From JACKOF01 sp041571855 (lineage in GTDB: Bacteria; Pseudomonadota; Gammaproteobacteria; Pseudomonadales; Porticoccaceae), in contig JBFFTH010000005.1 in assembly GCA_041571855.1 (NCBI GenBank), forward strand, positions 1-32,447: a stretch of 32,447 bases of DNA. Direction: 5' to 3'. Position 1 is the first letter of the stretch. Each line of letters begins with the position of its first letter. A model generated the notes under the pieces. It made no database searches, had not been told where the DNA came from, and saw only the letters and a list, made by a program, of their open reading frames with translations. The translations under genes and the position numbers were made by a program. This document shows, in pieces, positions 31,066-32,447 of the stretch.

Positions 31066-32025
31066 ATGATGACAACCGATTGGCGGCCGACAGCCAGCAT
31101 GGAAGCACTTCGCGCCAGGGCAAAGCTGCTGGCCAGTATCCGCGGGTTTTTTTCAGAGCGAGCTGTGCTGGAGGTGGAGGTGCCCGTTCTGGGGCTGACG
31201 ACGGCCACCGACCTGCATATCGACAGCATTGCCGTTCAGGCTTCCGGCTTTACGGGCTACCTGCAGACCTCGCCGGAATTTTTTATGAAGAGGCTGCTTG
31301 CTGCCGGCAGCGGTGCAATTTACTCGTTGGGTAAAGTGTTCCGGGCTGGAGAGTCTGGTACCCGGCACAATCCAGAATTTACCATGCTGGAGTGGTACCG
31401 CCCGGGGTGGAATGAATTGCAGCTTATGGCTGAAGTGGCGGACTTGGTCAATATGGCGCTGGCCGAACCTGTACCGGTAACTTCTCTGGATTATGGGGCG
31501 AGCTTTGAGCGTTGTACCGGGCTGAATCCGCACCTCGATGCGCTGGAGCAGCTGCAGAAGTTGTCCAGAGAGCTCTCAGGCTCAAACTTTGCGGCCGAGG
31601 GCCGCAGCACCTGCCTCGATCTGGTTTTCAGTTTGGCCGTTGAGCCAACCTTGCCGGCTGGCCTGGTGTTTGTGAAAAATTACCCCGCCTGCCAGTCTGC
31701 ACTCGCTCGCACGGAGAAAACGGCAGATGGCGTTTTGGTGGCACGCCGTTTTGAGGTTTTTCTCAATGGCATGGAGCTGGCTAACGGTTATTTTGAGTTG
31801 ACGGATCATGCAGAGCAGCGGTCGCGTTTTCTTGCCGATAATGCGTTGCGTTGTGCCTCCGGCAAAGAGGTCGTACCTGTCGATGAGGAACTGCTCTCCG
31901 CGCTCGCTGAAGGCATGCCCAGTTGTGCAGGTGTTGCCCTGGGTGTGGATCGCCTGTTGATGCAAAAGCTGGCTATTTCTGATATCGCAGAAACTCTTGC
32001 CTTTTCGCAAAGGGGTGAGCGATAG
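31066..32025 (+). CDS. epmA: EF-P lysine ligase EpmA (GenX/PoxA)
   Basis: A 319-residue class II lysyl-tRNA-synthetase-like enzyme without an anticodon domain, which attaches beta-lysine to Lys34 of EF-P. Class II motif 2 is FRAGESGTRHNPEFTMLEWYRPG and motif 3 is GVALGVDRLLM. YLQTSPEFFMKRLLA and GMELANGYFELTD are family segments. Tandem ATG codons at 31066 and 31069 are both possible starts. It lies 140 bp after efp; no terminator was seen between them, so co-transcription is possible. Its stop is 6 bp from that of the ParA-like gene on the other strand. Confidence 0.96.
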   Translation: MMTTDWRPTASMEALRARAKLLASIRGFFSERAVLEVEVPVLGLTTATDLHIDSIAVQASGFTGYLQTSPEFFMKRLLAAGSGAIYSLGKVFRAGESGTRHNPEFTMLEWYRPGWNELQLMAEVADLVNMALAEPVPVTSLDYGASFERCTGLNPHLDALEQLQKLSRELSGSNFAAEGRSTCLDLVFSLAVEPTLPAGLVFVKNYPACQSALARTEKTADGVLVARRFEVFLNGMELANGYFELTDHAEQRSRFLADNALRCASGKEVVPVDEELLSALAEGMPSCAGVALGVDRLLMQKLAISDIAETLAFSQRGER

Positions 32026-32031
32026 CCTGCA

Positions 32032-32447
32032 TCAGGCAATGCTGCTAAGTGCGATATAGTAATCCGGCGGCAGGGTTTTTCTTTTCGGAAGCTGCCCTGA
32101 CATTTGCTCAGATATCTTCTCTTCGCACCACTGCGCCAACGCTAAAAAACTGTTCCTGTCCTGGCTAAAGCTGCTTTTCATGATTTCCGTGATTCCCAGT
32201 CCCTGGGCATTGGCCGCGCCGAAATTCTGGGTGTCGCGCAGGCTCGCGACGACTTCCATGTTCTGACCGGCAAAGAAATGCAGCAGCTTTTTGTGGGCGG
32301 CTGAATTTTTTTTCGCCCTGTTCGCTACGATGGCGATATTTCTCTGGTCGGGGAGCGAGCAACCGAGCTGGGTAATAAAGTTTGCTGCTGTATGCATATC
32401 AAACTCCGAGGGTTGCACCGGAATAATAATGGCAGAGGCATCCACCA
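32032..32447 (-). CDS. ParA/MinD-family ATPase (5' end outside window)
   Basis: The C-terminal 138 or so residues of a P-loop partitioning-type ATPase, running off the right edge. The first visible residues (VDASAIIIPVQPSEFDMHTAANFI) are the post-Walker-B region of ParA-like proteins, and NIAIVANRAKK is the typical NR motif after it. The Walker A and B motifs lie outside the window. The end (PDYYIALSSIA) shows no recognised domain. The role (plasmid, chromosome, protein or pilus positioning) cannot be decided from this fragment. Confidence 0.75.
   Translation of the reverse strand, partial: VDASAIIIPVQPSEFDMHTAANFITQLGCSLPDQRNIAIVANRAKKNSAAHKKLLHFFAGQNMEVVASLRDTQNFGAANAQGLGITEIMKSSFSQDRNSFLALAQWCEEKISEQMSGQLPKRKTLPPDYYIALSSIA

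Overview
This 32.4-kb window looks like chromosomal core sequence from a free-living, probably marine gammaproteobacterium of the Pseudomonadales/Cellvibrionales type. I infer this from gene content and order: an nrdR-ribDE-ribBA-ribH-nusB-thiL-pgpA block, a gpmI-envC-ctpA block, a rhodanese-glutaredoxin-secB block, a complete Pseudomonas-style liuRABCDE leucine-degradation operon, a FimX-like protein and a full EF-P beta-lysylation cluster. No rRNA, tRNA, insertion sequence, prophage or CRISPR array was recognised. Genes are tightly packed and almost every stretch is coding.

Layout. 3-626: 3' part of a DoxX/HvfX-like membrane protein cut by the window edge. 714-2036: RNA helicase rhlB, convergent with cysZ (2044-2826). 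2909-3673: an AsmA-like protein of unknown role. 3674-4043: the only gene-free gap over 300 bases. 4044-9775: the long nrdR/riboflavin/nusB/thiL/pgpA operon, probably ending with a retropepsin-like protease (9776-10423). 10514-11904: a stand-alone GTP cyclohydrolase II (ribA) with its own promoter, then an isolated hisF. 11953-12183: a small DUF6316-like gene on the minus strand with a consensus-like CRP palindrome upstream. 12323-16380 (minus): ctpA, envC and gpmI. 16552-17756: rhodanese, glutaredoxin and secB, closed by a clear terminator. 17881-18459: a solitary AMMECR1-domain gene. 18461-25700 (minus): the liu operon, read liuR, liuA, liuB, liuC, liuD, liuE. 25855-27072: serB. 27075-29162 (minus): the FimX-like c-di-GMP protein. 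29315-32025: epmB (minus), efp (plus) and epmA (plus). 32032-32447: 3' part of a ParA-like ATPase cut by the right edge.

How it works together. Riboflavin synthesis is complete here: GTP cyclohydrolase II (ribA), deaminase/reductase (ribD), DHBP synthase (N-terminal half of ribBA), lumazine synthase (ribH) and riboflavin synthase (ribE). The C-terminal half of RibBA has lost the zinc ligands, which explains why a separate ribA is kept. The liu operon takes isovaleryl-CoA to acetoacetate and acetyl-CoA under a MerR-type regulator whose operator is visible as a near-perfect 30-bp palindrome. EpmA, EpmB and EF-P form one post-translational modification module.

I did not find an obviously new multi-gene system. 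The observations most worth a second look are: the CRP-like site near 12320; a recurring promoter style with a GC-rich stretch straight after the -10; the FimX-like protein, in which the receiver, GGDEF and EAL domains all look catalytically dead; the detached hisF; the degenerate RibBA partner domain; and the HvfX-like gene that hints at a copper-RiPP operon just left of the window. All family assignments come from reading the sequence and from memory of family motifs; no database search was run.
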